Positions 42,650-52,600 are shown, counted from the stretch's first letter. The stretch is 64,000 bases of DNA from Isoetes taiwanensis (GCA_021234155.1 JAJEKV010000013.1:14051877-14115876), one strand, 5' to 3'. Program-made: numbers and translations. Notes: a model not told the origin generated them from the letters alone.

Positions 42650-44329
42650 TGTGACGTTCCACGTATTTATACGGTATACGTAACGTATTTATATGGTAAT
42701 TATACGGTATACCTATAAATGTACTGACACGTCACCCGATAAAGGTACGCCATCATGGGGTATTGTAACATAGGGGGTTGACCTAGAAGGGATTAAATTA
42801 GCTATGCTAATTTAATCATTAAGGATAATAACCTAGGGATTAATATTAAATGGGTTAATTAGACCAATAAATGCTTTGGGAAGGCGCCACCTGGCCTAAT
42901 TCGATTGGCCAGCATGGGGATTTCCAAATTGGGCTGTCAACCTGATCCCTATTGCTAATTGACTCCCAAAATTCGTCCAAGAAGGAGCAGGAGCTGAGCG
43001 CCTACCCCTGTCACGCTGAGCGCCACCAGACCAAGTACTTTTTACCTGTGTAGCTGAAGTTGAACACCAAGATCAAGAAGATGGAGATCCCCAACGACAA
43101 TGGATCGAAACAAACACAGGTGGGTGGCTAGTGTAGTTGTGAATTCTAGGATAAGCCCTGTTGGGTTTTTTGTTTGGGTTGTGGTCTATTCTCTCTTTGT
43201 GTTTACTCGTAGGAACTAACCCTTGATTGTAAAGGTAGGTTCTCTCTATATATTTCGATCGGGTTCTCGCTTGTAATGGATGGATTGGTGGTTGTTAGCC
43301 TAGTGTTACTCTGGAAATGGGGAATTAAGGGGGTAGAGACCTCGAGGCTATTTATTGTAGTATGCTCCTAGATAGAGCCCCCTGTATTATCCCGTCATAT
43401 ATGCGGCTGTGCACAAGAGCCCACCGGTCATAGATGCTATGGTAACCGGCTTAGCACCGGACAAGGAACACAAGTGGTGAAGTGGAGGTGGGGTCTTGCA
43501 CGAACATAAAAGGCTCCTGGGACTCCTATAGCGAGCTAGGGCGATAGCCGGTCCACGAGGAGGGCGGGTATGGGTCCGACACTCCCCAGGTGGGAAGGTG
43601 TGACCCGTATGGGGCACCTTGCACTTTGAGTAGATTTAGGGCGCAGTAAGCCTGCATGCGGATGCGGGGTCGCTGATGCGTGCGCGTATTCTCTAGCTTC
43701 GCCCATGGAGCCTTTGTGATTCTCGAAGGGGACGCCTTCCCGACCTGCCTCATCGGACCAGAGGCTTCATGAACCCGGAGTAGGCTCAGCGAGGATGATG
43801 CCTCGAGCCTGCGTCTCCGAGGAAGGCTATAGCGGCGCCATAGCGTGAATTGAGCCATCCGCAAAGTGTGCATGGGAGGGGCGGATGGAGTGGACAACCC
43901 TAGCCAATGTTCTATGCCCCAAGCGCCATGTCAAGATTAAATGTCGCTGATCTCTTGAGGCCCGGCCGTCGGTCGATCCTCACCGGAGTGCGGACGGGGT
44001 AGAACCATGGGTTTGGGGTGTTTTCTTAGGTTTAGATGCATATTCTTTGCCGTTGGTATTTGGATGGATATGCCACCCTTCGTGGTGGTTATTTATATGT
44101 GATTTATCTTTTGTGTGCTAACCCTTGTATTCACGCTTCCCATGACGTAGGAGCCCCATTGAAGGCGTGGGCGAATGACCCCTTCGTGTCCTTCTTTTCG
44201 GGCATCATTATTATAGATGGCCCGAAATAGACGGAGGGAGCCCCGCCATGGCGAAGTTGGTCGCCATGGGAGGGGAAAGTCCCGTATGTATACGTCCGGA
44301 GGGTCGATATGTTCGGGTGGAGCGCCACG
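42650..44329 (+). repeat. 5' LTR of the 13.3-kb element
   Basis: About 1,680 bp. It contains a CTCTCTATATATTTCG TATA-like segment near 43235. It aligns along its full length with 54280-55953 but with many short indels, often in GC-rich places. The left target duplication CATTT is at 42645-42649. Confidence 0.93.
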
Positions 44330-44330
44330 C

Positions 44331-44345
44331 TGGTATCGAGCATGG
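44331..44345 (+). other. Primer binding site (iMet type, diverged)
   Basis: TGGTATCGAGCATGG one base after the 5' LTR resembles the TGGTATCAGAGC site of the other element, with one base lost. Confidence 0.75.
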
Positions 44346-44493
44346 TTCTGGGAAGCCAAACTATTGCACTGGCCACATACTAACTCGATAGATCGTTAGC
44401 TAGAGAGTGAGGATTTTTGAGTAGTATGAGATTTGGGGTGGAGTATTAGATGTCGTCATGATTGCTTTAACGTGGTTTAAGAGTAAATAAGAG

Positions 44494-44499
44494 GTGAGT
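44494..44499 (+). promoter_or_regulatory. Candidate leader splice donor
   Basis: AAGAG|GTGAGT is a near-consensus donor in the untranslated leader, upstream of every ORF of the element. Together with acceptors before ORFs at 44916, 46539, 48198 and 48923 it would allow spliced mRNAs for each ORF. This is inference from signals. Confidence 0.4.
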
Positions 44500-44518
44500 A
44501 CCCGGTACCAAACCCTAA

Positions 44519-44690
44519 CCCTAAGTGGCGGGCAGGGGGTACCCGGGTGTCATTTGGCGCAGAGAGAAACCTCGGGGTAGGGGTGCCCGCCAAAAAAAAA
44601 AAAAAAAAAAACCCTAAGTGGCGGGGCGGGCTGGGGTACCGGGCCACTGGCGCCAAATGGGCGACGTCGAGGTAGGGGGTGCCCGCCACC
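44519..44690 (+). repeat. Duplicated leader segment separated by A20
   Basis: A CCCTAAGTGGCGGGC...GGTGCCCGCC unit is present at 44519-44591 and again at 44612-44688, with 20 A residues between (44592-44611). The layout suggests that a polyadenylated leader was joined to another copy, for example by template switching. Confidence 0.75.
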
Positions 44691-44917
44691 TCGAAAAGCG
44701 CGCTCCGCCACTTTTTCATAAAAAGTTTTTTTAGGGTTAAAATTTTAAAAGTGACTTTTTCTTTCACTTTTCTAGAATACCTAGCGCCCTTTTGAGCTCC
44801 GCCTAGCCGCCATAGCCGCCGGAACTAGAAGGAGGCCTCCGCCATAGCCAAACCTCGGCCTTCACCTTCTTCCCCCAAGCGCCTGCCCAGCGGCCGCCTA
44901 GCGCCTACCTTTCAAGG

Positions 44918-45730
44918 ATGGAGACACCCAAGCAAGTCTATAAGCGCAAACCTCGTCATTCTCAAACCCCTATAGAGTTCTTAATGGCTGAGCTGATGCC
45001 ACAACAAAACCCAGCGCCAGACGCAGAAGCAAAAACTGAAGAAATACTAGAATATTTCGTGAAGCGCTTCTACGAAGGGGTCAGAATACCATACCCGCTC
45101 TTTTGCTACAATGAGCGTTTTGTATTTAAGCTCAACGCCATTCGGGAGACCTGCATGGTAGTTGAACAGGAAGATGGCGTCCAGAAGTATGCCCGGTTCT
45201 TCCCGCCAGCAGGGGATGAACAAGCTGAGGAGGAGGCCCTACAAACGCAGGCCCAAAACAGTTTGCAAATGGCCCAAGAGGCGGACCTACAGTGGCTAGC
45301 ATTGGATGATCCGGCTTCAGGATACCGCTACCTGGGAAACGGCATGTGCCTCTTTGATGGGGGAGCCTACACTCTCCCATCGTTTTCATATGAAGAGGAG
45401 ACCAACCGTATCCTCTGGGAAGCAGGATCACCCTCGTATTTCACAGATCACTTTCAGCGGGCTGTTGAACGAGACATGCAAGCTAATCCTCCACGTTACT
45501 TCATAGAGCTTACAAGAAGAACAGAGATTAGAATAGCTAAAGAGAAGCAAGCAGAGGAGCAAGCCACACCGGGCAAGAAGTACGTAAGGCAAACACAGCT
45601 TGATCTGAGGAGGCCGCCAAGCTTCGGAGGATACTATTCATCAAAGAAATGTAGAACAAGAGCAAAATCAAGAGAATGCGGACGGCAAGAGGAAAGAGCA
45701 AGAGAGGCAACCGGGCCGGAAGGAGCCTAA
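44918..45730 (+). CDS. Element ORFa: unknown basic/acidic protein preceding the H3 domain
   Basis: The 270-codon frame starts METPKQVYKRKPRH; a TTTCAAG acceptor-like sequence ends at 44916, directly before the ATG. The middle has Gln/Glu-rich stretches and aromatic segments (EYFVKRFYEGVRIPYPLFCY; SGYRYLGNGMCLFDGG). I do not recognise a family. From about 45640 the better coding frame shifts by one and continues as Lys/Arg-rich sequence ([22 protein letters not shown]) past the stop at 45728-45730, then a second shift leads into the H3-type frame open from 45782. The full span 44918-46270 is 1,353 nt, a multiple of three, so two compensating indels in one ancestral ORF of about 450 codons fit. 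The ancestral product would be a histone H3 domain with a long novel N-terminus. Confidence 0.75.
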   Translation: METPKQVYKRKPRHSQTPIEFLMAELMPQQNPAPDAEAKTEEILEYFVKRFYEGVRIPYPLFCYNERFVFKLNAIRETCMVVEQEDGVQKYARFFPPAGDEQAEEEALQTQAQNSLQMAQEADLQWLALDDPASGYRYLGNGMCLFDGGAYTLPSFSYEEETNRILWEAGSPSYFTDHFQRAVERDMQANPPRYFIELTRRTEIRIAKEKQAEEQATPGKKYVRQTQLDLRRPPSFGGYYSSKKCRTRAKSRECGRQEERAREATGPEGA

Positions 45731-45781
45731 TCGAGGAAGGAAGAGGAAGAAAGGCATCGGCAAGAGCAACCACCGCAGTAA

Positions 45782-46270
45782 GTCCGTGTTCCCGCCCAAG
45801 ACAAAAAGAAGACACCCCAAAGATCTGGTGTTCAGTATAAGGATCAGCTTAGGGCTCGAGGAGGAATCGCTAAGGCTGCAAGGGATAACCGGCGGGACAA
45901 CATCATCCGTAAAGCCCGGCATCCTGGAACAGCAGGGAAGACTCTACCCGGAGCTGCACCCCAACCTAGGAGGAGGCATCGTTACAAGCCTGGTACCGTG
46001 GCACTTCGAGAGATAAGGAAGTACCAGAAATCCACTGAGTTTCTGTTACGAAAACTTCCTTTCCAGCGTCTGGTCCGAGAGATTGCCCAAGAATTTAAGA
46101 CGGACCTTCGTTTTCAAACTCATGCCATTCTAGCACTACAGGAGGCGGCCGAGGCTTACTTGGTGGCCCTCTTTGGCGATGCAAACCTATGTGCCATCCA
46201 TGCCAAGCGAGTAACCATCATGACAAAAGACCTACAGTTAGCACGCCGGATCCGTGGGGAACGGTCATAA
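45782..46270 (+). CDS. Histone H3.3-type domain encoded inside the LTR retrotransposon
   Basis: From the His codon at 45977 (H3 His39) to the stop at 46268-46270 there are 97 codons, colinear with H3 residues 39-135 without an indel: [20 protein letters not shown], the [13 protein letters not shown] helix, FKTDLRFQ loop, [10 protein letters not shown] helix and [13 protein letters not shown] through RRIRGERS. About 13 conservative substitutions are seen (for example Arg42Lys, Gly102Ala, Glu105Gly, Pro121Thr, Ala135Ser). Tyr41, His87 and Leu90 are the plant H3.3-type states. Lys56, Lys79, Cys110 and His113 are kept. There is no CENH3-type loop-1 insertion. The canonical tail (K4, K9, K27 motifs) is replaced by an unrelated Arg/Lys/Pro-rich sequence (for example [28 protein letters not shown]). 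The frame is open from 45782 but has no ATG at its start, which supports an original fusion with ORFa. Identification as H3 is certain; function in the element is unknown. Confidence 0.93.
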   Translation, partial: VRVPAQDKKKTPQRSGVQYKDQLRARGGIAKAARDNRRDNIIRKARHPGTAGKTLPGAAPQPRRRHRYKPGTVALREIRKYQKSTEFLLRKLPFQRLVREIAQEFKTDLRFQTHAILALQEAAEAYLVALFGDANLCAIHAKRVTIMTKDLQLARRIRGERS

Positions 46271-46541
46271 TTATGTACATCACAATTTTGTATCTATGTA
46301 AATCGGTATATATAATAATACAAAACTGTTTTGACTTCTTATTTTGAATTGTGAATTTTCCTACAATTAAAAAATAAATAAATAAATAAAATAAAAATAA
46401 TAATAACTGAAAAAAAAAAAAGAGATGATGAGCTGGCGCCTCGAACGCCGTGCCCAGCAAGTTAAATACTCAGATTCATTTTTAGGGTTTCATCATTTCT
46501 TACTCCTGTTTCCTTCTTCCTCCCATCTTCCGCCTGCAGTG
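46271..46541 (+). other. AT-rich spacer with an A tract behind the H3 domain
   Basis: Starts like a 3' UTR (TATA/TAAT-rich) and has AAATAAATAAATAAATAAAATAAAAATAATAATAAC and then a 12-A run ending near 46421. It ends with a long pyrimidine tract and CTGCAG at 46534-46539, a strong splice acceptor 2 nt before the next ATG. The A tract may mark the poly(A) tail of a captured transcript. Confidence 0.5.
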
Positions 46542-47951
46542 ATGGACTACGCTGGCCGACTAGCATGGTACATGGGAGGCGAGCAATGGGATCCCCAGGT
46601 TCCTTACCCTCTCTTGGATCCTATGTTGCAGAGTTCAGTCGACCTCATCGACAATATGCGCGCCCACCCTGACTATGCGACCTTTGTAGAGTTCTATGAT
46701 GAGGAAATATTGCCTGAAGCGGAATTCTTTGGGGAACCGCCCCAACCTTATCTTCACAGAGATATTGTGGAGCATATGTTGGGAGATGATCGCCACAGCT
46801 ATGACATCCTCAAGGGCATCATCAGACGTGCTAAGCACGCTCCCATTATCGATTGTGGCTCTAATGGGCTATACTTTGAAGCCCAGTTTGCCCTTGCTCT
46901 TATTATGGACAGGTATGTTGATGGTACTGACACCGCTTTAGAGCAAGCTAAGGCCCCACTTCCTCCAGATCCAGAGGAGGACGAGCAGATAAACTTTGCT
47001 GATTTTGAACGATGGAAGGAGTTAGCTAAAGAGAGGCCTTTACCTCGTAGTAAGGGCCAAGCACTTGTGGGATTGAGTTCGCTTGCTACCATCAAGGTTG
47101 GGGATCAAGATTACTTGCTGCTGAGCGACATTCAATGGGCGTATCAGCATATCGCCAATAAGGGTAAGCAGAGGACCGCTCACCTTCTTTATGAGCTGGC
47201 CGAATATTGTCAGGGTCAGCATGATTTCATTGATTACTCTCGCCCCAATTATGCGCCAGAGATACATCAACTGCTCAACTATCAACCCCTTGATGTTGAG
47301 CCTATCAGCACACTCTTGTCCTTGCGCCAGTTAATGATTCAGGGTACCCCATCTTCAGTTCCTGAATCGGCTTTCCAGGCTACGGGGCCACATGTGCCCA
47401 ACATCAACGACGTCGTCGTCAAGCTGGAGGACGACCCAACCATGGAGGATTTATGTGATGAGAGTCAGTATGCTCAGGAGGAGAAGGATTTTGCCATGGA
47501 GGAGGAGCTGCCCCGGAACTTGGAGTCCGAGTTGGCCTCTTCAACCCATCCGATGGTTCAGGGGTTGAAATGCCATATTACTCGATTCTTCCTGTCGGCT
47601 TTTACAAGCAGACAGGTTCTCTTCTTTGCTAAGGCAATTGCCCCTGAAGCAGAGGCGGCTGTATGGGCATTAAGGGCACTTTCCACCACAGCCGGCCACA
47701 AGAAGTTAGCTCCTAACCTTGAGCAGATCATCCTAGTGAACCGTGATCTTGCCATTGCAGTGTTTGACCATGAGATTGGTTCTTGGATGAACATGAGTCT
47801 GCTGGTTGCGGCGCCATTGGCTACAAATGTTCCTCCAGAAATAGCTTCATCAGCTGCCTCATCAGTTAATCCTAGCGTGTTACTCCTACAGCATCGACCA
47901 GAGCCCCAGTTTGATACTCAAGCACAAGATGTTGACGGATCGACCTCTTAG
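46542..47951 (+). CDS. Element ORFb: unknown 469-residue protein
   Basis: The open frame begins at 46425 but the ATG at 46542 (MDYAGRLAWYMGGEQWDP) is preferred: it sits 2 nt after a strong acceptor (TTCCGCCTGCAG) and the first 39 codons before it look like UTR. The product is acidic, with an N-terminal part rich in Tyr/Phe/Asp (ATFVEFYDEEILPEAEFFGE), a central helical part (LLSDIQWAYQHIANKGKQRT), a highly acidic linker (VVKLEDDPTMEDLCDESQY) and a C-terminal helical part (SRQVLFFAKAIAPEAEAAVW). No zinc, protease, membrane or envelope features are seen. I recognise no family. The long undisturbed frame, while pol is broken, suggests selection until recently. Confidence 0.75.
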   Translation: MDYAGRLAWYMGGEQWDPQVPYPLLDPMLQSSVDLIDNMRAHPDYATFVEFYDEEILPEAEFFGEPPQPYLHRDIVEHMLGDDRHSYDILKGIIRRAKHAPIIDCGSNGLYFEAQFALALIMDRYVDGTDTALEQAKAPLPPDPEEDEQINFADFERWKELAKERPLPRSKGQALVGLSSLATIKVGDQDYLLLSDIQWAYQHIANKGKQRTAHLLYELAEYCQGQHDFIDYSRPNYAPEIHQLLNYQPLDVEPISTLLSLRQLMIQGTPSSVPESAFQATGPHVPNINDVVVKLEDDPTMEDLCDESQYAQEEKDFAMEEELPRNLESELASSTHPMVQGLKCHITRFFLSAFTSRQVLFFAKAIAPEAEAAVWALRALSTTAGHKKLAPNLEQIILVNRDLAIAVFDHEIGSWMNMSLLVAAPLATNVPPEIASSAASSVNPSVLLLQHRPEPQFDTQAQDVDGSTS

Positions 47952-48198
47952 TTTTAGGTTTCATTGGGTCATCGTATGAAATTTTGTTAATTTTGATTGG
48001 CATTACCTCTAGTGGGCCAACACCAAAATCTATGTACTGTTTTCAATTTTATATATATTCAGGATATCTTCTTATGTTTCTTGCACTGTTGAAAACCATT
48101 GAATTGTTTTCTCCTTTCAATGCTTAATTATCTTCCTTAAAGTTCGAGTGGAAGGAAATTGTTTCAATGTATATATAATTATTCCTGTCGTCTTGCAG
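47952..48198 (+). other. Spacer or intron between ORFb and ORFc
   Basis: AT-rich, non-coding, ending with TTATTCCTGTCGTCTTGCAG, a good splice acceptor at 48198. Confidence 0.5.
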
Positions 48199-48659
48199 AA
48201 GAAACACTTGAGGAATACCAGGACAGGATCACCGATCTGATAAGAATGGATGAACAGGGACCTTCTGAACAGGACTATGGGGAACGATACAACGAGTATC
48301 CTGAACGGGAAGTTGACGATGACATAGCGGAGCTTAGGGTGCCGGAACAACCTTATGATCCTGACAAGGGCATGGAAGCAGTTACTCTTCTTCGAGAACG
48401 TGCTTACGATGATCTGAAATGGACTCTTTCCCGTACTTGGGATTATTGGAATATGACCCCACATCAAGCTTTTGATGATGCTAATGATCATCTCTGGCAA
48501 ATCTTCTACGCACTGCGAAGGCTCTTCAACCTTCTGATTATTAGCCCCACTTGGGATTATCAACCCGTTATTATCCAGGCTTGGGCACGTTACAAGCTCG
48601 TCAGAGCTGTGCGTGAGAGTGTGCGCTATGCCGTCATGTATCCCTACGCAAACCCTTAA
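48159..48659 (+). CDS. Element ORFc: unknown acidic protein, possibly spliced to gag
   Basis: The open frame has an ATG at 48159, but an acceptor at 48198 suggests that the real exon starts at 48199 in phase 1 (EETLEEYQDRITDLIRMDEQ). The product is acidic, with Trp/Tyr-rich helices (YDDLKWTLSRTWDYWN; DHLWQIFYALRRLFNLL). I recognise no family. A donor GC|GTGAGA at 48613 has phase 1 and matches the phase-1 acceptor before gag at 48923, so ORFc could be joined in frame to Gag by removing 48613-48923. Otherwise it ends at 48659. Confidence 0.6.
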   Translation: MFQCIYNYSCRLAEETLEEYQDRITDLIRMDEQGPSEQDYGERYNEYPEREVDDDIAELRVPEQPYDPDKGMEAVTLLRERAYDDLKWTLSRTWDYWNMTPHQAFDDANDHLWQIFYALRRLFNLLIISPTWDYQPVIIQAWARYKLVRAVRESVRYAVMYPYANP

Positions 48660-48910
48660 GCCGCAATTTCCAGTTTTGTGTGTTCCTATGCTTCACTATG
48701 GCTAGGAAATGGCTTGTATCAGGCCTCTTTATGTATTATATAACTATAAGTTTATAACTGTGTTCCATATGAACTTCTTTGATGTAACCGTTATCTCGCT
48801 TGTAATTTGAATCTTCCGTCCTTTTTCGTGTTCACTTGTGTTTCTTGATACTACTCAAAATGACTTTGTTATAACACTTACTGTTATCGTACTCTTTCTT
48901 ATATCATCGT
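48660..48910 (+). other. Spacer or intron before gag
   Basis: AT-rich and non-coding. It leads to TTTAATATAG, an acceptor at 48923 just inside the open gag frame. Confidence 0.45.
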
Positions 48911-49681
48911 ATGTTTAATATAGACGGTGCACGCAATGCCGCCTGGCAGACACCCTCAAACGCCAGTCGGTTAACACCCGAACAAGAATTGATGCTGATG
49001 AAAAGACAGTTAGGCGAATTACAGGCCTACGTCTTGCATGCTAACCCACCACAGCATGTACAACAGGATGCACCGGAGTTACCTCCGTTGCCGCCTAGTC
49101 CACCTACACAGCAGCCGTCCCCAACACGAACCAGTCCTGTACCCGTGCGAAAGAGGTCCCACTCTAAACGCCGACGGAGCTCCTCTAGAGACAGTGCCAC
49201 CTCCTCAAAGTCTGCCACTTCAGTGTCATCTGAATCATCCGCATCATCTGGTGGCCATGCAAAGCGCCGAGATAAGGAGTACCGCAAGACAGTTGATACA
49301 ACCATAACTAGTATATGGAAGAATAGGAAATTGGCCCAGTTTGATGGGAAATCTAGAGGCGGCTTGAATGCCGAATCCTGGCTGGACGAAATGAAGGAGT
49401 TCGGCAGGTCCTATGGCATGACAGAGAAGGATACAGGAAAGGTTGCCACCACAAACCTTACCGGAGCTGCCCGTATTTGGTGGAAGGGCTATGCCAGAGC
49501 CAAACATCTGGACAGGAGTAGATGCAACTTCAGAAAGTTTGCCAAGGCCTTCAAATCGCATTATGTGCCTCGTGCACATAAATGCCAGCAGATCCAGACT
49601 TTCTACAGGTTGGAGCAGAAGAGTATGTCCGCATGTGCTTACACGGATGAGTTTATACCGAGACCGTATGTACCGGTATGA
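48911..49681 (+). CDS. gag of the 13.3-kb element (N-terminal part)
   Basis: Starts MFNIDGARNAAW, then a Pro-rich stretch, a basic Ser/Arg-rich stretch (RKRSHSKRRRSSSRDS) and the Retrotrans_gag core: KLAQFDGKSRGGLNAESWLD, LTGAARIWWKGYARA, FAKAFKSHYVPRAHK. The frame breaks near 49665 (TDEFIPRPY), after which sequence such as GVEGYIEGLAPSIKRMV continues in another frame. The nucleocapsid near 50035-50080 has CYMCMRPDTSCENC, a zinc knuckle with Thr in place of His. This copy cannot make full-length Gag. Confidence 0.85.
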   Translation: MFNIDGARNAAWQTPSNASRLTPEQELMLMKRQLGELQAYVLHANPPQHVQQDAPELPPLPPSPPTQQPSPTRTSPVPVRKRSHSKRRRSSSRDSATSSKSATSVSSESSASSGGHAKRRDKEYRKTVDTTITSIWKNRKLAQFDGKSRGGLNAESWLDEMKEFGRSYGMTEKDTGKVATTNLTGAARIWWKGYARAKHLDRSRCNFRKFAKAFKSHYVPRAHKCQQIQTFYRLEQKSMSACAYTDEFIPRPYVPV

Positions 49682-52600
49682 ATGAGAAAAGGGCGTGGAG
49701 GGCTATATTGAGGGTTTGGCACCATCGATCAAACGGATGGTTAAGGCCATCGACCAAATCGGGATAGTGCGGCCGAGGCTAAAGCATTGAGCCTCGAGGA
49801 GGACATACCAAGGAATCAAGATCCGCCCCGCTCCTTACTCGCAGACCACGGCCGCCCACACCTTACAAACCCCGCTCTCCAAGTCAGGGGCCCTCTTAGC
49901 GTAACTCTTCACGGCCGCCGTGAGAAGAAAGTCGCTTTTAGCACGCCGGATAAGCGAGCAATTTGGTAAGGAAGTTCAAACCCTCTTGCAGTCCATTCCT
50001 AAAGAGGCCGAAGAGAACACCGCTAGGGATAAGGCATGTTACATGTGTATGAGGCCGGACACTTCATGCGAGAATTGCCCATATGTTACCCGTGACGCCC
50101 GGTGGCCATGGCCGACCTTTGGCGGGATGATATTGAGTCAACATTACTGGCCGACGAGGACGCCCCGAAGTACATTCACGGTCGCGCCTCATATCCTTGC
50201 AGCTATAGAAACCGGCAATCTTTGAAAGTCAGCCTGCTGTCATTTCCACCATAGGCCAAATAGACAGTAAGCCTTTTGTAATTCTTATGGATACGGGGAG
50301 TACACATAATTTTGCTTCTCCTAGAATGGCCCAGGTCCTATAACTGGAAACCCTAAGGTCACGACCGAGACCTGTCACTTTAGCCAGTGGTAAGGTTAGA
50401 CATACTCATGGTCGTCGCATCAACCTTAAGATGCAGTTGCCAGGCGCACCAGTTGCTATGGGTGCCGAGTTAATGGATATTGGCAAATACGACCTCATTG
50501 TTGGAATGGAATTCTTGGCATCTGCAAAAGCCAACATAGACTGCGAGAAGAGAGAAGTTACCTTCAACGCAGCTAATGGAGCCCGTGTAACTATAAAAGG
50601 TGAACCATTCAACCCTATCATGCAGTCTATGTCCATTCGACAGTTAGATAAAGCTATACGCAAGCAAAAGCTCTTCTGCGTTATTCGACTTGCTTCCATT
50701 GAGTCAGATGCTAAGCAAAACCAAGTAATCAACGCCTTGCCACAGGGGATTGCCAGTATTCTCCATGAATTTAGCGATCTTTTCCCAGACGAGATCCAGA
50801 AGCTTCCTCCTTTTAGAGGGGTAGAATGTGAGATAGCTTTAGAGCCAGGCACTAAGCCTACCAGCAAGGCCCCGTACCGGATGAGTCCCCCAGAGTTGGC
50901 AGAGCTTAAGAAGCAACTTCAAGAGCTGCTAAACCTAGGTTTTATTCGACCTAGCGTTTAGCCCTTTGGCTCCCCTATTCTTTTGTAAAGAAAAAAGGGC
51001 GGCTCCTTGATAATGTGTATTGATTATCGGCAACTCAACAAGCATACCATCAAAAATCGCTATGCTTTGCCGAGAGCAGATGATCTAATGGATCAGTTGC
51101 AAGGGGCCAAATATTTTTCAAAGATTGACCTTCGCTCGGGATATCATCAGATAAGGATTAAAGAGGAGGACATCCATAAATCTGCTTTTCGCACTAGATA
51201 TGGGCATTATGAGTTTACCGTTATGCCTTTCGGATTAACTAATGCCCCATAGCGTTTATGCGGTTAATGAGCGGTGTTTTCCGACAATACTTGGATGATT
51301 TTGTTGTCATTTTCTTTGGACGACATTCTCATCTACAGTAAGACTCTAGAAGAGCATGAGAAACATCTTAAATTGGCCCTACAAAAGTTAAGACGTCATC
51401 AGCTTTTTGCCAAGTTCTCTAAGTGCAAGTTTGCCACTCCAAAGGTTGACTATTTGGGCCATATCATTTCTGCAGAGGGAATTGCTACAGATCCAGCAAA
51501 AATAGAGGCCGTAAGGGAATGGCCTATTCCAGAAAATGTCTCCGAGGTCCGAAGTTTCTTGGGGCTAGGGGATACTACCTAAAATTTGTGAAGGATTTTG
51601 CAAAGATTGCAGTCCCTCTTACAAATCGACCAAGCATGAGAAGGTAAAGGATTGGATGGAGCACTGGAAGACTAAGGTTCAGGGAAGTTTCCAGCAGCTT
51701 AAAGATGCCTTAACCTCAGCACCCGTTCTCACGTTGCCCGATCCTGATAAGGATAAACTAGTGGCCACAGATGCAAGTAAAATCGCCACTGGTGGGGTTC
51801 TAATGCAGGAGGGGAGGGTTATTGCTTATGATTCAAAGAAGATGAACGAGACGGAACAGCGATATCCTACCCATGATCAGGAGTTGTTAGCTGTTGTTCG
51901 CGCCTTGCGAATATGGAGACACTACCTCCTTGGTAAAAGATTCCAATTGGACACGGATCACCAAAGTCTCCGTTATTTATCCACCCAACCGAACCTCAAC
52001 CTCCGTCAGAGGAGATGGATGGAATGTCTTGAAGAATATGATTTTGACATCATGTATAAGCCTGGAAAGCACAATGTGGTTGCGGATGCATTGTCACGCC
52101 ACCCCCAGAAACCGAACCCATTGTAATGCAATTTCTACACTCACAAGTGAGTTTGGGAAACAGATAGAACAGACCTTGGCCACGGATCCCGAGTTCTGTG
52201 AAATCTGGGCTAGTTTGAGTAAGGAAGCACGCACAGATAAAGAACGCGAAGCTTTCCGTTCATATAAGAAAGAGGGCAATTTGTTGTATCACAAGGATAA
52301 GTTGTGTGTACCTCGACCTCCGGGTGCGAAAAGTTAATCCTCCATGACACGCACAACAGCCCTATAGCTGGACATGCGGGTTTTATGAAGACCTATTTTA
52401 AAATCCGCTCTAGTTACTTTTGGCCTTCCATGAAGAAGGATATTGCTAGATACATTAAGCAGTGTCAAGTGTGTCAGCAAACCAAGGCGGAGCAACTAAG
52501 AGTTCCAGGAGAGCTGCAGCCTTTGGATGTGCCCCATAAAATGGGAAGTAATAACCATGGATTTCATTGTGGGCCTTCCACCGAACTCTCCGTGGCTATG

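Noticed and set aside
45132-45431. Antisense ORF in ORFa
   Set aside because: It is a shadow frame over the element's coding region.
45974-46270. Centromeric histone CENH3
   Set aside because: The loop between helices 1 and 2 has canonical length and the C-terminus is RRIRGERS; the core matches H3.3, not CENH3.
46425-46541. N-terminal extension of ORFb from ATG 46425
   Set aside because: It covers a pyrimidine tract and CTGCAG splice acceptor, and the encoded residues look like UTR; ATG 46542 is preferred.
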